From contig NC_020504.1 in the NCBI RefSeq assembly GCF_000349325.1, positions 4,002,053 to 4,066,052 of the forward strand: a stretch of 64,000 bases of DNA, written 5' to 3'. A program made the translations under genes and the position numbers. The notes beneath the pieces were generated by a model. It was not told where the DNA came from, did no database searches, and saw nothing but the letters and a program-made list of their open reading frames with translations. Below are positions 8,014 to 17,594 of the stretch, piece after piece. This DNA is from Streptomyces davaonensis JCM 4913. Lineage in GTDB: Bacteria > Actinomycetota > Actinomycetes > Streptomycetales > Streptomycetaceae. Position 1 is the stretch's first letter, and each line of letters starts with the position of its first letter.

Positions 8014-8982
8014 GTGAGAGGCATTCCTCGGATATCCCGCTCCCTCCTCGTCGGCGTCACCGCGCTGCTCACCGCCGGGGCGCTGGCCGTACCGGCGAGC
8101 GCGGGGCCCCGGTCCGACACCGGCGTCCGTACGGTCGGCGCGGCGGCGCGGGAGAAGGTCGCCGAGTTCTGGACGCCGGCGCGGATGCGGGCGGCCGAGC
8201 CGCTGGACCTGCTCTCCGTGAGCGGTCACCGCGGCTCGGCGCCGGCCAAGGGCGCGCGGGCCACGGTCCCGGCCACCGCCGCCGACGCCGGCATCCTGGC
8301 CTTCCCATACGGCGGCGGCGCCTGGACCGGCGGCGGGGCCGTGGTGAACACGGCGGGCCGGGTGTTCTTCACCTACCAGGGCCGTACCGCGTCCTGCTCC
8401 GGCAACGCCGTCACCAGCGCCAACAAGAGCACGGTGATCACCGCAGGGCACTGTGTGAAGCTGGACGGCGCCTGGCACACCAACTGGGTCTTCGTGCCCG
8501 GCTACCACGACGGGCAGTCGCCGTACGGCCGCTGGACCGCCTCGAAGACGCTGTCCACCCCGCAGTGGACGGCGAGCGAGGACATCAACTACGACATCGG
8601 CGCGGCGGTCGTCGCCCCGCTGAACGGGCAGTCGCTGACGGATGTCGTAGGCGGACAGGGGCTCGCCTTCAACACCGGCTACAACCTGCGCATGTACTCC
8701 TTCGGCTTCCCGGCGGCGAGCCCGTACGACGGCGAGAAGTTCATCTACTGCTCCGGCACCACCAACCGGGACTTCCTGCTCTCCAGCGACCACGGCATGA
8801 CCTGCAACATGACCGGCGGCTCCAGCGGCGGCCCCTGGTTCACGCAGTTCAACGAGTCGACCGGAACCGGGCTGCTGTCGTCGGTGAACAGCTTCAAGTA
8901 CAACTTCTTCCCGAACCGGATGTACGGACCGTATTTCGGGGCCGACGCGCAGAACCTGTACCAGGCGGCTCAGTCGTCCTGA
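8014..8982 (+). CDS. Secreted trypsin-like serine protease
   Basis: A 322-residue exported peptidase of the chymotrypsin fold. A signal peptide is visible (basic start, hydrophobic 9-25, cleavage near VPASA-GP at about 30). A pro-region of roughly 60 residues follows. The catalytic triad is His146 (ITAGHC), Asp194 (NYDIGAA) and Ser271 (GGSSGGPW). A free-standing gene, 102 bp after the DCC gene. GTG 8014 follows the ribosome-binding site AAGGAG (7 bp spacing). The substrate specificity cannot be read from the sequence. Confidence 0.9.
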   Translation: MRGIPRISRSLLVGVTALLTAGALAVPASAGPRSDTGVRTVGAAAREKVAEFWTPARMRAAEPLDLLSVSGHRGSAPAKGARATVPATAADAGILAFPYGGGAWTGGGAVVNTAGRVFFTYQGRTASCSGNAVTSANKSTVITAGHCVKLDGAWHTNWVFVPGYHDGQSPYGRWTASKTLSTPQWTASEDINYDIGAAVVAPLNGQSLTDVVGGQGLAFNTGYNLRMYSFGFPAASPYDGEKFIYCSGTTNRDFLLSSDHGMTCNMTGGSSGGPWFTQFNESTGTGLLSSVNSFKYNFFPNRMYGPYFGADAQNLYQAAQSS

Positions 8983-9005
8983 TCCGCACTGGTTAGTCTC
9001 GCTCC

Positions 9006-9740
9006 GTGCCCTCGAAGAACGACAGCCCTGAACAGGGCGACACGCCCAGCAAGTCCGAGCAGACCCGCGCGCTGATCCTGGAGACCGCGATGCGGCTGTT
9101 CCAGGAGCGCGGCTACGACAAGACCACCATGCGGGCCATCGCCCAGGAGGCCGGGGTCTCGGTAGGCAACGCCTACTACTACTTCGAGGGCAAGGAACAC
9201 CTGATCCAGGGCTTCTACGACCGGATCGCCGCCGAGCACCAGGTGGCGGTCCGGGAGGTCCTGGCCCGGGAGACCGATCTGGAGGCGCGGCTCGCCGGAG
9301 TGCTGCGCGCCTGGCTGGACGTGGCCACGCCGTACCACGAGTTCGCGGTGCAGTTCTTCAAGAACGCCGCCGATCCCGACTCCCCGCTCAGCCCCTTCTC
9401 CCCGGAGTCGGAGCACGCGCGCGTGGAGGCCATCCGCGTCCACCGCGACGTGCTCGCGGGCGCCACGAAGACGAAGGTGCCGGAGGAACTGCGGGACGTC
9501 CTGCCGGAGTTGATGTGGCTGTCCCAGATGGGACTCTGCCTGTACTGGATCTTCGACCGCACCGAAGGGCGGGAGCGCAGCTACAAGCTGGCCGAGCGCG
9601 GCGCCCGCCTCACCGCGCGGGGCGTCGCGCTGGCCCGCTTCCGGGTGCTGCGCCCGCTGGTGCGTGAGGTGCACGAACTGTTCACGGACTTCCTGCCGGG
9701 GATGACGAAAGTGATGCCGAACCCCGGCAAGAAGCCGTAG
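9006..9740 (+). CDS. TetR/AcrR family transcriptional regulator
   Basis: A 244-residue regulator. The TetR DNA-binding domain occupies about residues 20-66: EQTRALILETAMRLFQERGY, then TTMRAIAQEAGVSVGNAYYYF with its helix-turn-helix, then GKEHLI. The rest is an all-helical ligand-binding/dimerisation domain. It lies 23 bp after the protease gene and ends 5 bp from the convergent MMPL exporter gene. TetR proteins often repress a neighbouring exporter; here the tail-to-tail layout means no shared promoter. The paired palindromes at 6997-7056 are the best operator-like sites nearby. The GTG start at 9006 has no obvious ribosome-binding site and may be leaderless. Confidence 0.88.
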   Translation: MPSKNDSPEQGDTPSKSEQTRALILETAMRLFQERGYDKTTMRAIAQEAGVSVGNAYYYFEGKEHLIQGFYDRIAAEHQVAVREVLARETDLEARLAGVLRAWLDVATPYHEFAVQFFKNAADPDSPLSPFSPESEHARVEAIRVHRDVLAGATKTKVPEELRDVLPELMWLSQMGLCLYWIFDRTEGRERSYKLAERGARLTARGVALARFRVLRPLVREVHELFTDFLPGMTKVMPNPGKKP

Positions 9741-9745
9741 CGACG

Positions 9746-12151
9746 TCAGTTGACCGCGTCCAGCTCGCCCTCCGCGAGCTCGACGTCGTACACCAGCGGC
9801 TCCCCGTCCACGACCACGGTCCGCGCGCGTGAGCCGTACGCGGGGGCCGTCGCCGCCAGCAGATAGGTGCCCGGCGCCGGGACGGAGACGATGTAGGAGC
9901 CGTCCGCCAGGGAGGTCACCCGGTCCAGCTGGCGGCCGCCCTTGGACAGCAGGGTGACGGCCGCTCCGGACACCGGGTCGCCGTCCGTCGTACGGATGAA
10001 GCCGTGGACGACCGAGGCGCCGCCTTCCTGGGCCGGCTCCGGTTCCTCCTCCTTCGGCTCGACCGCCAGATGCGGCAGCCGCTTCTCCAGACCGGCCGGT
10101 AGCCACCAGTTGGACTTGCCGAGCAGATGCATCGCGGCCGGGACCAGCGCCGTACGCAGGATGAACGCGTCCAGCGCGACCGCCGCCGCCAGGCCGACGC
10201 CCGCCATCGCGCCCTCCATGTCACCGCTGAGGACGAACGCGGAGAACACACAGATCATGATCAGGGCGGCGCAGTTGATGACCCGGCTGGTCTCCGCGAG
10301 GCCGACCCGCACCGCGCGGGCGTTGTCCTTGGTGTGCACCCATTCCTCGTGCATCCGGCTCACCAGGAAGACCTGGTAGTCCATGGACAGGCCGAAGAGC
10401 AGCGAGAGCATGATGACCGGCAGGAAGGAGGTGATCGGGCCCTCCTTGCCGACGCCGATCAGCTCGGTGCCCCAGCCCCACTGGAAGATCGCCACCAGCA
10501 CACCGAAGGACGCGGCCGCCGCGATCAGGTTCATCAGCGCCGCCGTCAGCGGCACCACCAGCGAGCGGAACGCGACCATCAGGAGCAGGAAGCCCAGCGC
10601 GATGATCGTGGCGATGAAGTACGGCAGCCGGTCGCCGGTGACCTCCGCGAAGTCCTTGAACACGGCCGTCACACCGCCCACATGGGCCTCGACGTCCGCT
10701 TGTGGGAGCACGTCGTCGCGCAGCCGGTCGATCAACTCGTCGGTCTGCTCCGACTGCGGTGACGTCGTCGGCACCACGTTGATCACCGAGACGCCGTTGG
10801 CGGGCGGCACGGCGACCGCCTGGGCCACTCCCTCGGTGGACGAGATGGCGGAGACGAGCGACTCGGGCGCCGGGCCCTCCACGACCACCTGGAGCGGGCC
10901 GTTGAAGCCGGGGCCGAAGCCCTCGGCGAGCAGGTCGTAGGCCTGCCGGGTGGTCGTCGACTCCTGGTGGTTGCCCTGGTCGGTGGCGCCGAGCCGGATC
11001 GACAGCACCGGCAGCGCCAGTACCGCCATGACGACCAGCGCGCCCGCCGCGATGGACCGCGGCCGCTTCTGGACGAACGTCGACCAGCGCGCCGCCAGCC
11101 CGCTCGCCTCGGCCGGCTCCGGCCCCTTCTCGGCCAGCCGGCGGCGCTGCCTGCGGCTGAGGACGCGCACGCCGAGCAGGCCCAGCAGGGCGGGCAGCAG
11201 GGTGATCGCGGCCAGCACACTGAGCACCACGGTCAGCGAGGTCGCGATGACCACGCCGTCCAGGAACCGCATGTTCATCACCAGCATGCCGGCGAGCGCG
11301 ATGCACACCGTGCCGCCCGCGAACAGCACCGCGCGCCCGGAGGTGTTGAGAGCCGTCACCGCGGCCTCCTCCGGCTTCACCCCGCGCAGGATGCCGCGCC
11401 GGTGCCGGGTGACGATGAACAGGGCGTAGTCGATACCGACGCCCAGGCCGATCAACGAGCCGAGCAGCGGGGCCACTTCGGGCACGTTCGTGACATGGCT
11501 GAGCAGCATCGTGGAGAGCATGCCGGTGCCGACGCCGAAGACGGCCACGACGATCGGCAGCAGCATCGCGAACAGCGAGCCGAAGGCGAGGAACAGCACT
11601 ATCGCCGCGGCGAGGATGCCGACCGCCTCGGCGGTGCCTGCGGGCGGCTCCTGGGTGCGGGCGATCGCCTGGCCGCCCAGCTCCACCTGGAGACCGTCCT
11701 GTTCGGCGGCCTGCGCGGTGTCGACGATGTCCTCGACGACCTCCTTCGGGATGGCGTTCGCCTGCTCCTTGAAGGTGATCTGGGCGTATGCGATCCGCCC
11801 GTCCTCGCTCACCTGGGGCTCGGTGATCTCACCGACCCCTTCCATCCGGCCGATCTCCTCAAGGGCCGGCTCGATCCGGGACGTCACGGCCGCGTCCCGT
11901 ACCGATCCCTCGTCCACCTTCCACACCACCGTGTCGGTGTCACCGGCGGTCTCCGGGAAGGCCTTCTCCATCAGGTCGTACGCGCTCTTGGAGTCCGTGT
12001 CCGGCAGGGAGAAGACGTTCGCGTAGTCCGTGCCCGCGGCACTGCCGCCGAAGCCCAGGCCGAACAACGCCCCCACCCACAGAAACAGGACCACCAGCCG
12101 GTGCCGATAGCACCACCGTGCCAATGCCGCCACCCTCAACAGCTCCTTCAT
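9746..12151 (-). CDS. MMPL/RND family exporter with C-terminal carboxypeptidase-regulatory-like domain
   Basis: An 801-residue membrane transporter of the MMPL (RND-like) type, which exports lipids, glycolipids or drugs using the proton gradient. Residues 10-35 form the first membrane helix, followed by a periplasmic loop. Five helices then carry the motif LGVGIDYALFIVTRHR, and the pattern repeats in the second half with GLSMDYQVFLVSRMHEEW. The membrane domain ends at about residue 690. About 85 further residues (VVHGFIRTTDGDPVSGAAVTLL... to the end) form a carboxypeptidase-regulatory-like beta-sandwich, an unusual addition for MMPL proteins. ATG 12151 is chosen because the first helix begins right after it; more upstream codons do not look coding. 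The two-component genes diverge from it. Confidence 0.9.
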   Translation of the reverse strand: MKELLRVAALARWCYRHRLVVLFLWVGALFGLGFGGSAAGTDYANVFSLPDTDSKSAYDLMEKAFPETAGDTDTVVWKVDEGSVRDAAVTSRIEPALEEIGRMEGVGEITEPQVSEDGRIAYAQITFKEQANAIPKEVVEDIVDTAQAAEQDGLQVELGGQAIARTQEPPAGTAEAVGILAAAIVLFLAFGSLFAMLLPIVVAVFGVGTGMLSTMLLSHVTNVPEVAPLLGSLIGLGVGIDYALFIVTRHRRGILRGVKPEEAAVTALNTSGRAVLFAGGTVCIALAGMLVMNMRFLDGVVIATSLTVVLSVLAAITLLPALLGLLGVRVLSRRQRRRLAEKGPEPAEASGLAARWSTFVQKRPRSIAAGALVVMAVLALPVLSIRLGATDQGNHQESTTTRQAYDLLAEGFGPGFNGPLQVVVEGPAPESLVSAISSTEGVAQAVAVPPANGVSVINVVPTTSPQSEQTDELIDRLRDDVLPQADVEAHVGGVTAVFKDFAEVTGDRLPYFIATIIALGFLLLMVAFRSLVVPLTAALMNLIAAAASFGVLVAIFQWGWGTELIGVGKEGPITSFLPVIMLSLLFGLSMDYQVFLVSRMHEEWVHTKDNARAVRVGLAETSRVINCAALIMICVFSAFVLSGDMEGAMAGVGLAAAVALDAFILRTALVPAAMHLLGKSNWWLPAGLEKRLPHLAVEPKEEEPEPAQEGGASVVHGFIRTTDGDPVSGAAVTLLSKGGRQLDRVTSLADGSYIVSVPAPGTYLLAATAPAYGSRARTVVVDGEPLVYDVELAEGELDAVN

Positions 12152-12292
12152 CGGTCGTCGGTCGGTCCCCCAGGTCCTGCACCCAGAATCGGCGGCGGCG
12201 CTCGGGCGCGGACATGCGACGGGCCTGACTCTCAAGGAACTCCAAAGCACGGAACCGGCCCGGCTGTCAGTGGTCGCGCCGATACTGGGGGC

Positions 12293-12982
12293 ATGACTAC
12301 GGCTGTGGGGACCGTGCTGGTCGTGGAGGACGAGGAGAGCATCGCGGACGTCCTCGCCATCGCCCTGCGCTACCACCGGTTCGAGGTGATGACCGCGGGC
12401 AGCGTCCGCGAGGCCCTGGCGCTCGCCGGGCGCACCCGGCCCGACGTGGCACTGCTGGACGTGATGCTGCCGGACGGCGACGGCCGCGCCCTCGGCCGCC
12501 AACTGCGCGCCCAGCGGCCCGACCTGGCGCTGGTCTTCCTCACCGCGCGCGACTCACCCGCCGAGATCGTCGGCGCCCTCGGCTTCGGCGACGACTACAT
12601 CACCAAACCGTTCGACATCGACGTGGTGATCGCCCGGATCACCGCCGTACTGCGCCGCACCCGCGCGGAGGACGTCCTCCCGCAGCGCCCGCCACTGCGC
12701 TACGGCGACCTGGAGCTGGACGAGACGACGTACTCCGTGCACCGCGCGGGCCGCACGGTCGAGCTCACCCCCACCGAGTACGCGCTGCTGCGCTTCCTGG
12801 TCCGCAACGGCGGCCGGATCGTGCCCAAGGAGCAACTCCTCAGACATGTCTGGCAGTACGAGCACACCCCGCCGGAGTCGACTGTCGTGGAGACCTACAT
12901 CAGCTATCTGCGCCGCAAGCTCGACGCCCTCGGACCGCCGGTGATCACCACCCGGCGGGGCGTGGGTTACGGACTGGCATGA
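12293..12982 (+). CDS. OmpR/PhoB family response regulator
   Basis: A 229-residue response regulator. The receiver domain has the acidic pocket VVEDEE (10-15), phospho-acceptor Asp56 (LLDVMLP) and conserved Lys105 (ITKPFD). The C-terminal winged helix (about 130-229) has ELTPTEYALLRFLVRN and VVETYISYLRRKL. It overlaps the histidine kinase gene by four bases (ATGA), so the pair is cotranscribed and coupled. It diverges from the MMPL exporter across 141 bp, and the exporter is a plausible target. ATG 12293 follows ACTGGGGGC. Confidence 0.95.
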   Translation: MTTAVGTVLVVEDEESIADVLAIALRYHRFEVMTAGSVREALALAGRTRPDVALLDVMLPDGDGRALGRQLRAQRPDLALVFLTARDSPAEIVGALGFGDDYITKPFDIDVVIARITAVLRRTRAEDVLPQRPPLRYGDLELDETTYSVHRAGRTVELTPTEYALLRFLVRNGGRIVPKEQLLRHVWQYEHTPPESTVVETYISYLRRKLDALGPPVITTRRGVGYGLA

Positions 12983-14439
12983 GGCTGCGCTGCCTGGGCC
13001 GGGGGCATCGCGGCATCCACTCGCTGCGCGCCAAGCTGACGATGGCGAACGTGGCGCTGCTGGCCCTGGGCATCGTCGCGGCGACCGCGATCAGCCTGAT
13101 GGCGGCTCGCCACTATCTCCTAGACAAGATCGACTCCGAGCTCCTCGCGACCCGCTCCGCCCTTCAGACCGCCGGGTTCAGCATGAGCCAGATCGAGTCG
13201 CTGAGCGAACTGGGCATCGCCATGGACCAGTTCACCGGCGCCGACGCGAAGGCCCTGCCCAGCTCGAACGGCTCGGTGTTCGTGGCCGTCGACGCAAAGG
13301 GCAGCCCGGTGTCCCTCGGCCCGCTGAAACCGACGAAGCGGCAGCGTGCGGTGGCCGAAGCGGCCGGCCACTCCGGCGACCCCGCCACCCTGGCCTCGCT
13401 CGCCGCCGAGGCGGAGCCGCGCGACATCCGGGTGGACGACTCGCCGTACCGGATCATCGGCGCCCGTCTCTCCGACGGCACGCTGGTCCTGATCGCCACC
13501 TCCACCGACGCGCTGCACGAGGGCATGGCCAAGGCCATCAAGCTCGACCTGGCCTTCGGCACCGTGCTGCTGGCCCTCCTGGCCTGTCTGACCCTGATCA
13601 GCGTGAGCCGCAGAATGCGCCCGCTGGAGGACATGGTGGAGACCTCCTCGGCCATCGCGGAGGGCGATCTGACCCGCCGGGTGCCCTCCAGCCGGGAGGC
13701 CACCCTGGAGGTCGAACAACTCCGCCTCGCCCTCAACTCCATGCTTCACCAGGTGGAGTTGGCCCACCGCACCCGCGAGCACAGCTCGGCCCAGCTCCGC
13801 CGCTTCGTCGCGGACGCCTCCCATGAGCTGCGCACCCCGCTCGCGGCGATACGCGGCTATCTCCAGCTCTACGACAAGGGCATGCTGAACGACCCCGACC
13901 AGCGCAAACGCGCCTGGGAGCGGGTCATGACGGAGGCCGACCGAATGGGCCGCCTGGTCGACGAACTGCTGTGCCTGGCCCGCCTGGACCAACAACCCGA
14001 ACTCCGCTTCCGCAATGTCGACGTCAGCCGCCTGGTCCGGGACGCGGCGGAGGACCTACGCGTCCAACAGCCGGACCGCCCGGTCACGGTGACCGCCGAG
14101 GGCGCCGTCCTGCTCCGCGCCGACGAGTCCGGGCTACGGCAGGTGCTGGGGAACCTCGTGACCAACGTCCGCACCCATACGCCGGCTGACGCGCCGGTCC
14201 ATCTGGAGGTGCGGCGCCAGGACGGCGTCGTACGGCTGTGCGTGGCGGACGAGGGTCCTGGGCTGGCTGAGGAGGACGCGGCGCGCGTATTCGACCGGTT
14301 CTTCCGGGCGGGTGGGGGTGCGGGGAGCGGATTGGGGATGGCGATCGTGCAGGGGGTGGTGAAGGCGCACGGGGGTGTGGTGCGGGTGGATACGGCGCCG
14401 GGGGAAGGATTGAAAGTCACGGTCACGCTTCCGACCTGA
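12979..14439 (+). CDS. Sensor histidine kinase (HAMP, HisKA, HATPase)
   Basis: A 486-residue membrane kinase paired with the response regulator just upstream. Membrane helices at about 22-42 and 188-208 flank an extracellular sensor domain of roughly 145 residues. HAMP follows (about 210-262). The phosphorylated His is H282 in ASHELRTPLAAIRGY. The ATP-binding domain has the N box LRQVLGNLVTNVRTH, the G1 box VADEGPGL, the F box FDRFFRA and the G2 box GSGLGMAI. The signal is unknown. It starts inside the regulator's stop codon and is followed by a repeat copy at 14440. Confidence 0.95.
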   Translation: MRLRCLGRGHRGIHSLRAKLTMANVALLALGIVAATAISLMAARHYLLDKIDSELLATRSALQTAGFSMSQIESLSELGIAMDQFTGADAKALPSSNGSVFVAVDAKGSPVSLGPLKPTKRQRAVAEAAGHSGDPATLASLAAEAEPRDIRVDDSPYRIIGARLSDGTLVLIATSTDALHEGMAKAIKLDLAFGTVLLALLACLTLISVSRRMRPLEDMVETSSAIAEGDLTRRVPSSREATLEVEQLRLALNSMLHQVELAHRTREHSSAQLRRFVADASHELRTPLAAIRGYLQLYDKGMLNDPDQRKRAWERVMTEADRMGRLVDELLCLARLDQQPELRFRNVDVSRLVRDAAEDLRVQQPDRPVTVTAEGAVLLRADESGLRQVLGNLVTNVRTHTPADAPVHLEVRRQDGVVRLCVADEGPGLAEEDAARVFDRFFRAGGGAGSGLGMAIVQGVVKAHGGVVRVDTAPGEGLKVTVTLPT

Positions 14440-14507
14440 AGGGGCGCGGGACTGTGTCAATTTGCGGCTCCGCCGCGTGGGCGCGACCAGCCACACACAA
14501 CCCGCAC
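14440..14507. repeat. Probable copy of a Streptomyces intergenic repeat
   Basis: The 76-bp gap between the convergent kinase and binding-protein genes is filled by a sequence starting AGGGGCGCGGGACTG, then TGCGGCTCCGCCGCGTGGGC, then GCGACCAGCCAC. It contains the small hairpin GCGGC-TCC-GCCGC. From memory, this is a variant of a short repeat seen many times between convergent genes in Streptomyces genomes. It probably acts as a transcription stop for both flanking genes. Only one copy is present here, so the family assignment rests on recall. Confidence 0.5.
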
Positions 14508-14515
14508 CCGGCACA

Positions 14516-16072
14516 TCAGATCCACCCCAGCCGCCATAGCCGAAACACACCCGTACCGTCGGACAAATACTGCCCGCCACCCACATCCTCACTGGTCACC
14601 ACATATTCCTTGGCCTGCCAAAGAGGAATGACCGGAACATCCTCAGCGATCACCTGCTGCACCTCACGAAACTCATCCACGGCCTCCCCCCGATCGGCGA
14701 ACCGCTGACTCTCCTGAATAAGCCGATCAACCGCACTGTTGCTGTACCCGGTATTCATCGTGCCCTCGGTCCCGACCAGCGGACCCCCATACGTGTCCGG
14801 ATCAGGAAAGTCCGCGACCCACCCCACCCCATACGCGTCCAATTTCCCGGCAGCCCACCGCTTCTGGAAATCGGTCCACTCATAACCTTTGAGCGTCACC
14901 TTGAACAGCCCACCGGCCTCCAACTGCGCCTTCAGCTCGGCGGCCTCCTCCGCGGCGGCGCCACGCCCGGTGGCATAGCCGTAGGTGAACCGGACGGGAA
15001 GACTGACCCCGGCCTCCTCCAGCAGCGCCCGCGCCCTGCCGACGTTCTGCTTCGGATAGGCGTCGAAGAACGACGTCGTATGCCCCGTGATCCCGGTCGG
15101 GATCAGGGAGTACAGCGGATCCACGGTGCCCTGGTACACGGTCGCCGCGAGCTTCTCCCGGTTGACCAGCCAGGCCATCGCCTGCCGCACCCGCACATCG
15201 TGCAAGGGCGAACCGGCCCGGGTGTTGAGGTACAGATTGCGGACCTCGGAGCTGTCCGCCTCGGACACCCGCTGATCCGGGTCACCGGGGTCGAGTTCGG
15301 CCAGCACGTCCGGCGGCAGCTGACGGGTGGCGACATCGATCCGCCGCCCCTTCCACGCCCGGTCCAGCTTGCCCGCGTCCTCGAAGTACCGCAGCTCGAC
15401 CGCCCGTCCGGTCTCCTGAACGGCCCCCTCGTACCGGCCGTTGGGCACCAGGACCGCCGTCTCGCCCGCGCGGTACGACGAGAGCTCGTACGGCCCGGTG
15501 CCGTCGACGCCGTTGTCCGTACGCAGGCCGTTCTTCGGGTACTTGGTGCGGTCGACGATCGAACCGGCGCCTGTGGCCACCTTGAACGGGAACGTCGCGT
15601 CCGGTGAGGAGAGCCGGAAGGTGACCGTCATATCGTCGGCGGCCACCGAGTCCAGCGTGTCGAAGAGCGAGGCGGGTCCGACGTCGGAGTTGATCGCCCG
15701 GACCCGGTCGAAGGAGTACTTGACGTCCTCCGCGGTCATCGTCCGCCCGCTCGGAAAGGTCAGCCCCTCGCGCAACTCGCAGCGGTAGACGCGCAGTCCG
15801 GTGTCGGACCAGGCGCAACTGTCCGCCGCGTCCGGCACCGGTGAGGCACCGCCCGCCTCGAAGGTCAGCAGGGACTGGAAGACATTGCTGAACAACGCCC
15901 ACGACCCGGCGTCGTAGGCTCCGGCCGGGTCGAGCGACGTGACCGCGTCCGTCGTGCCGACCATGATGGTCCGGCCCTCTTCGCCCTCCGACGGCAGCAA
16001 CTGCCAGCCGACCGCTCCCACGGCCGCCAGCACGAGCAGCGTCGCGAGAATCCGCATGCGAACCGATCGCAT
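14516..16072 (-). CDS. ABC transporter substrate-binding protein, family 5 (peptide/oligopeptide type)
   Basis: A 518-residue extracytoplasmic solute-binding protein related to DppA/OppA/NikA. The family signature is spread over TTDAVTSLDPAGAYDAGSW, LREGLTFPSGRTMTAEDVKYSFDRV and VRQAMAWLVNREKLA. Its N-terminus (MRSVRMRILATLLVLAAVGAV) is hydrophobic but has no lipobox Cys, so it may stay anchored by an uncleaved helix, unlike most Gram-positive homologues. No permease or ATPase gene is adjacent, so it is an orphan component. The ligand is unknown. A start at Met6 is also possible. Confidence 0.88.
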   Translation of the reverse strand: MRSVRMRILATLLVLAAVGAVGWQLLPSEGEEGRTIMVGTTDAVTSLDPAGAYDAGSWALFSNVFQSLLTFEAGGASPVPDAADSCAWSDTGLRVYRCELREGLTFPSGRTMTAEDVKYSFDRVRAINSDVGPASLFDTLDSVAADDMTVTFRLSSPDATFPFKVATGAGSIVDRTKYPKNGLRTDNGVDGTGPYELSSYRAGETAVLVPNGRYEGAVQETGRAVELRYFEDAGKLDRAWKGRRIDVATRQLPPDVLAELDPGDPDQRVSEADSSEVRNLYLNTRAGSPLHDVRVRQAMAWLVNREKLAATVYQGTVDPLYSLIPTGITGHTTSFFDAYPKQNVGRARALLEEAGVSLPVRFTYGYATGRGAAAEEAAELKAQLEAGGLFKVTLKGYEWTDFQKRWAAGKLDAYGVGWVADFPDPDTYGGPLVGTEGTMNTGYSNSAVDRLIQESQRFADRGEAVDEFREVQQVIAEDVPVIPLWQAKEYVVTSEDVGGGQYLSDGTGVFRLWRLGWI

Positions 16073-16313
16073 GGTGCCCTCCCCGGGCCCGCCACGGACC
16101 CCAGCGCATATGCCACTCCCCTAGTGGCGGGCACACCTAATCACACGGCTTTCAACCGGGGGAAGGGGTTTTGGTCGACATGGGGAAGAACTTACCGGCA
16201 ACTGTTTCTGGACTGTTTCACAGGGAAAGCACAGCCCTTCAATCAATGCGCGAATGCGAACAGAAAAGCAGCGATGGAACGGTGAGTCGATTTCGCTGTC
16301 GCGTTCGCCGGGA

Positions 16314-17537
16314 TCAGGCCTGCTTGGAGGCCAATTCGATCACCGTGATGTCCGACGGCGCACCGACCCGCGTGGGCGGGCCCCATGCTCCGGCGCCGCG
16401 GCTGACGTAGAGCTGGGTGTCGCCGTAGCGCTCGAGTCCCGCCAGGGTCGGGTTGGCCCCGGCCGCGATCAGGTTGCCGGGCCAGAGCTGGCCGCCGTGG
16501 GTGTGGCCGGAGAGCTGGAGGTCGACGCCGTGCTCGACGGCGTCGTGGATCTGGACCGGCTGATGGGCGAGGAGCACGCACGCGCGTGCCGGGTCGCGGT
16601 CGCCGAGCGCCTTGGCGAAGTCGGGGCCCTGGCCCTCGTCCTCGCCCGCGATGTCGTTGACTCCGGCGAGGTCGAACCAGGGCAGTTCGGCGCGGGCGTT
16701 CTCCAGGGGCAGCAGGCCGAGCCTGCGCACCTCCTCGACCCACTGCTCGGCGCCGGAGAAGTACTCGTGGTTGCCGGTGACGAAGTAGGCGGGCGCCTTG
16801 AGCTGGGTGAGCGGTGCCGCGGCCGGGCCGAGGTCCTTCACACTGCCGTCGACCAGGTCGCCGACGACCGCGACGAGGTCGGGCTGGGTCGAGTTGATGG
16901 TGTCGACGACCTTCTGCGCGAAGCCCCGCCCGAGGACCGGGCCCAGGTGGATGTCGCTGACCACGGCGATGCGGTAACCGTGCGCCCCGCGCGGGAGCTT
17001 GGCCAGCGGAACGGTGACCCGCTTCACGCTCGGGCCCTTCAGCACGCCGTAGGTGCCGACGCCGACGGTCCCGACGGCCGCCGCGGCGGCGGCACCGCCG
17101 ATCACGCGGGAGACGAAGAGGCGGCGGGAGGGGGCGGCGAGGAGTGCGGGGCTCTCCGGCTCCGGCGGGGGCGGCGCCCCGACCGGCACCGGCTCCGTCT
17201 GCCGGACCGGCACCTCGGCGGGCTTGCGCCGCTCCAGCCAGCGGCGCAGCAGCGGCCGTAGGACCTCACCGACCAGGAGTCCCAGCAGCAGGTACATCGA
17301 CAGCGCCAGCCACAGGAAGCCGGGCCAGGCCAGCGTCCGCTGGAGCCAGAAGGGGGCGCCTGTGCGCTCGGCCACCAGGGCGCCGAACGCCATCAGCCAG
17401 CCGCCGACGATCACGGCGGCGCCCGCACGGCGCGCCCAGCCGGGCCCGCTGGTCGTGTCGCGGAACAGACGGCGCCACACGTACCAGTTGGCGGTCACCA
17501 TGACCGCCAGGACGAGCACTACGAAGACGATGACCAC
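16314..17537 (-). CDS. Membrane metallophosphoesterase (YkuE-like)
   Basis: A 407-residue calcineurin-like phosphoesterase. The first 120 residues hold about four membrane helices. A twin-Arg-like motif and hydrophobic stretch (SRRLFVSRVIGGAAAAAAVG, about 137-156) follow, then the catalytic domain. Dimetal ligands are visible in VSDIHLG, GDLVDG, GNHEYFSG and SGHTHGGQ. Members act on phospholipid head groups or cell-wall intermediates outside the membrane; the substrate here is unknown. It is followed upstream by the small SCO4848-family gene on the same strand, 57 bp away. GTG 17537 is the start. Confidence 0.9.
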   Translation of the reverse strand: MVIVFVVLVLAVMVTANWYVWRRLFRDTTSGPGWARRAGAAVIVGGWLMAFGALVAERTGAPFWLQRTLAWPGFLWLALSMYLLLGLLVGEVLRPLLRRWLERRKPAEVPVRQTEPVPVGAPPPPEPESPALLAAPSRRLFVSRVIGGAAAAAAVGTVGVGTYGVLKGPSVKRVTVPLAKLPRGAHGYRIAVVSDIHLGPVLGRGFAQKVVDTINSTQPDLVAVVGDLVDGSVKDLGPAAAPLTQLKAPAYFVTGNHEYFSGAEQWVEEVRRLGLLPLENARAELPWFDLAGVNDIAGEDEGQGPDFAKALGDRDPARACVLLAHQPVQIHDAVEHGVDLQLSGHTHGGQLWPGNLIAAGANPTLAGLERYGDTQLYVSRGAGAWGPPTRVGAPSDITVIELASKQA

Positions 17538-17594
17538 GTAAGTCGTATCCCTCTGCTGATGACGTCCGGTGCCTGTGCCTGTGACGTCCGGTGC

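Noticed and set aside
16073..16313. Small ORF at 16171-16410 in the gap upstream of the solute-binding protein gene
   Set aside because: It runs into the antisense of the phosphoesterase gene, has no domain and no ribosome-binding site.
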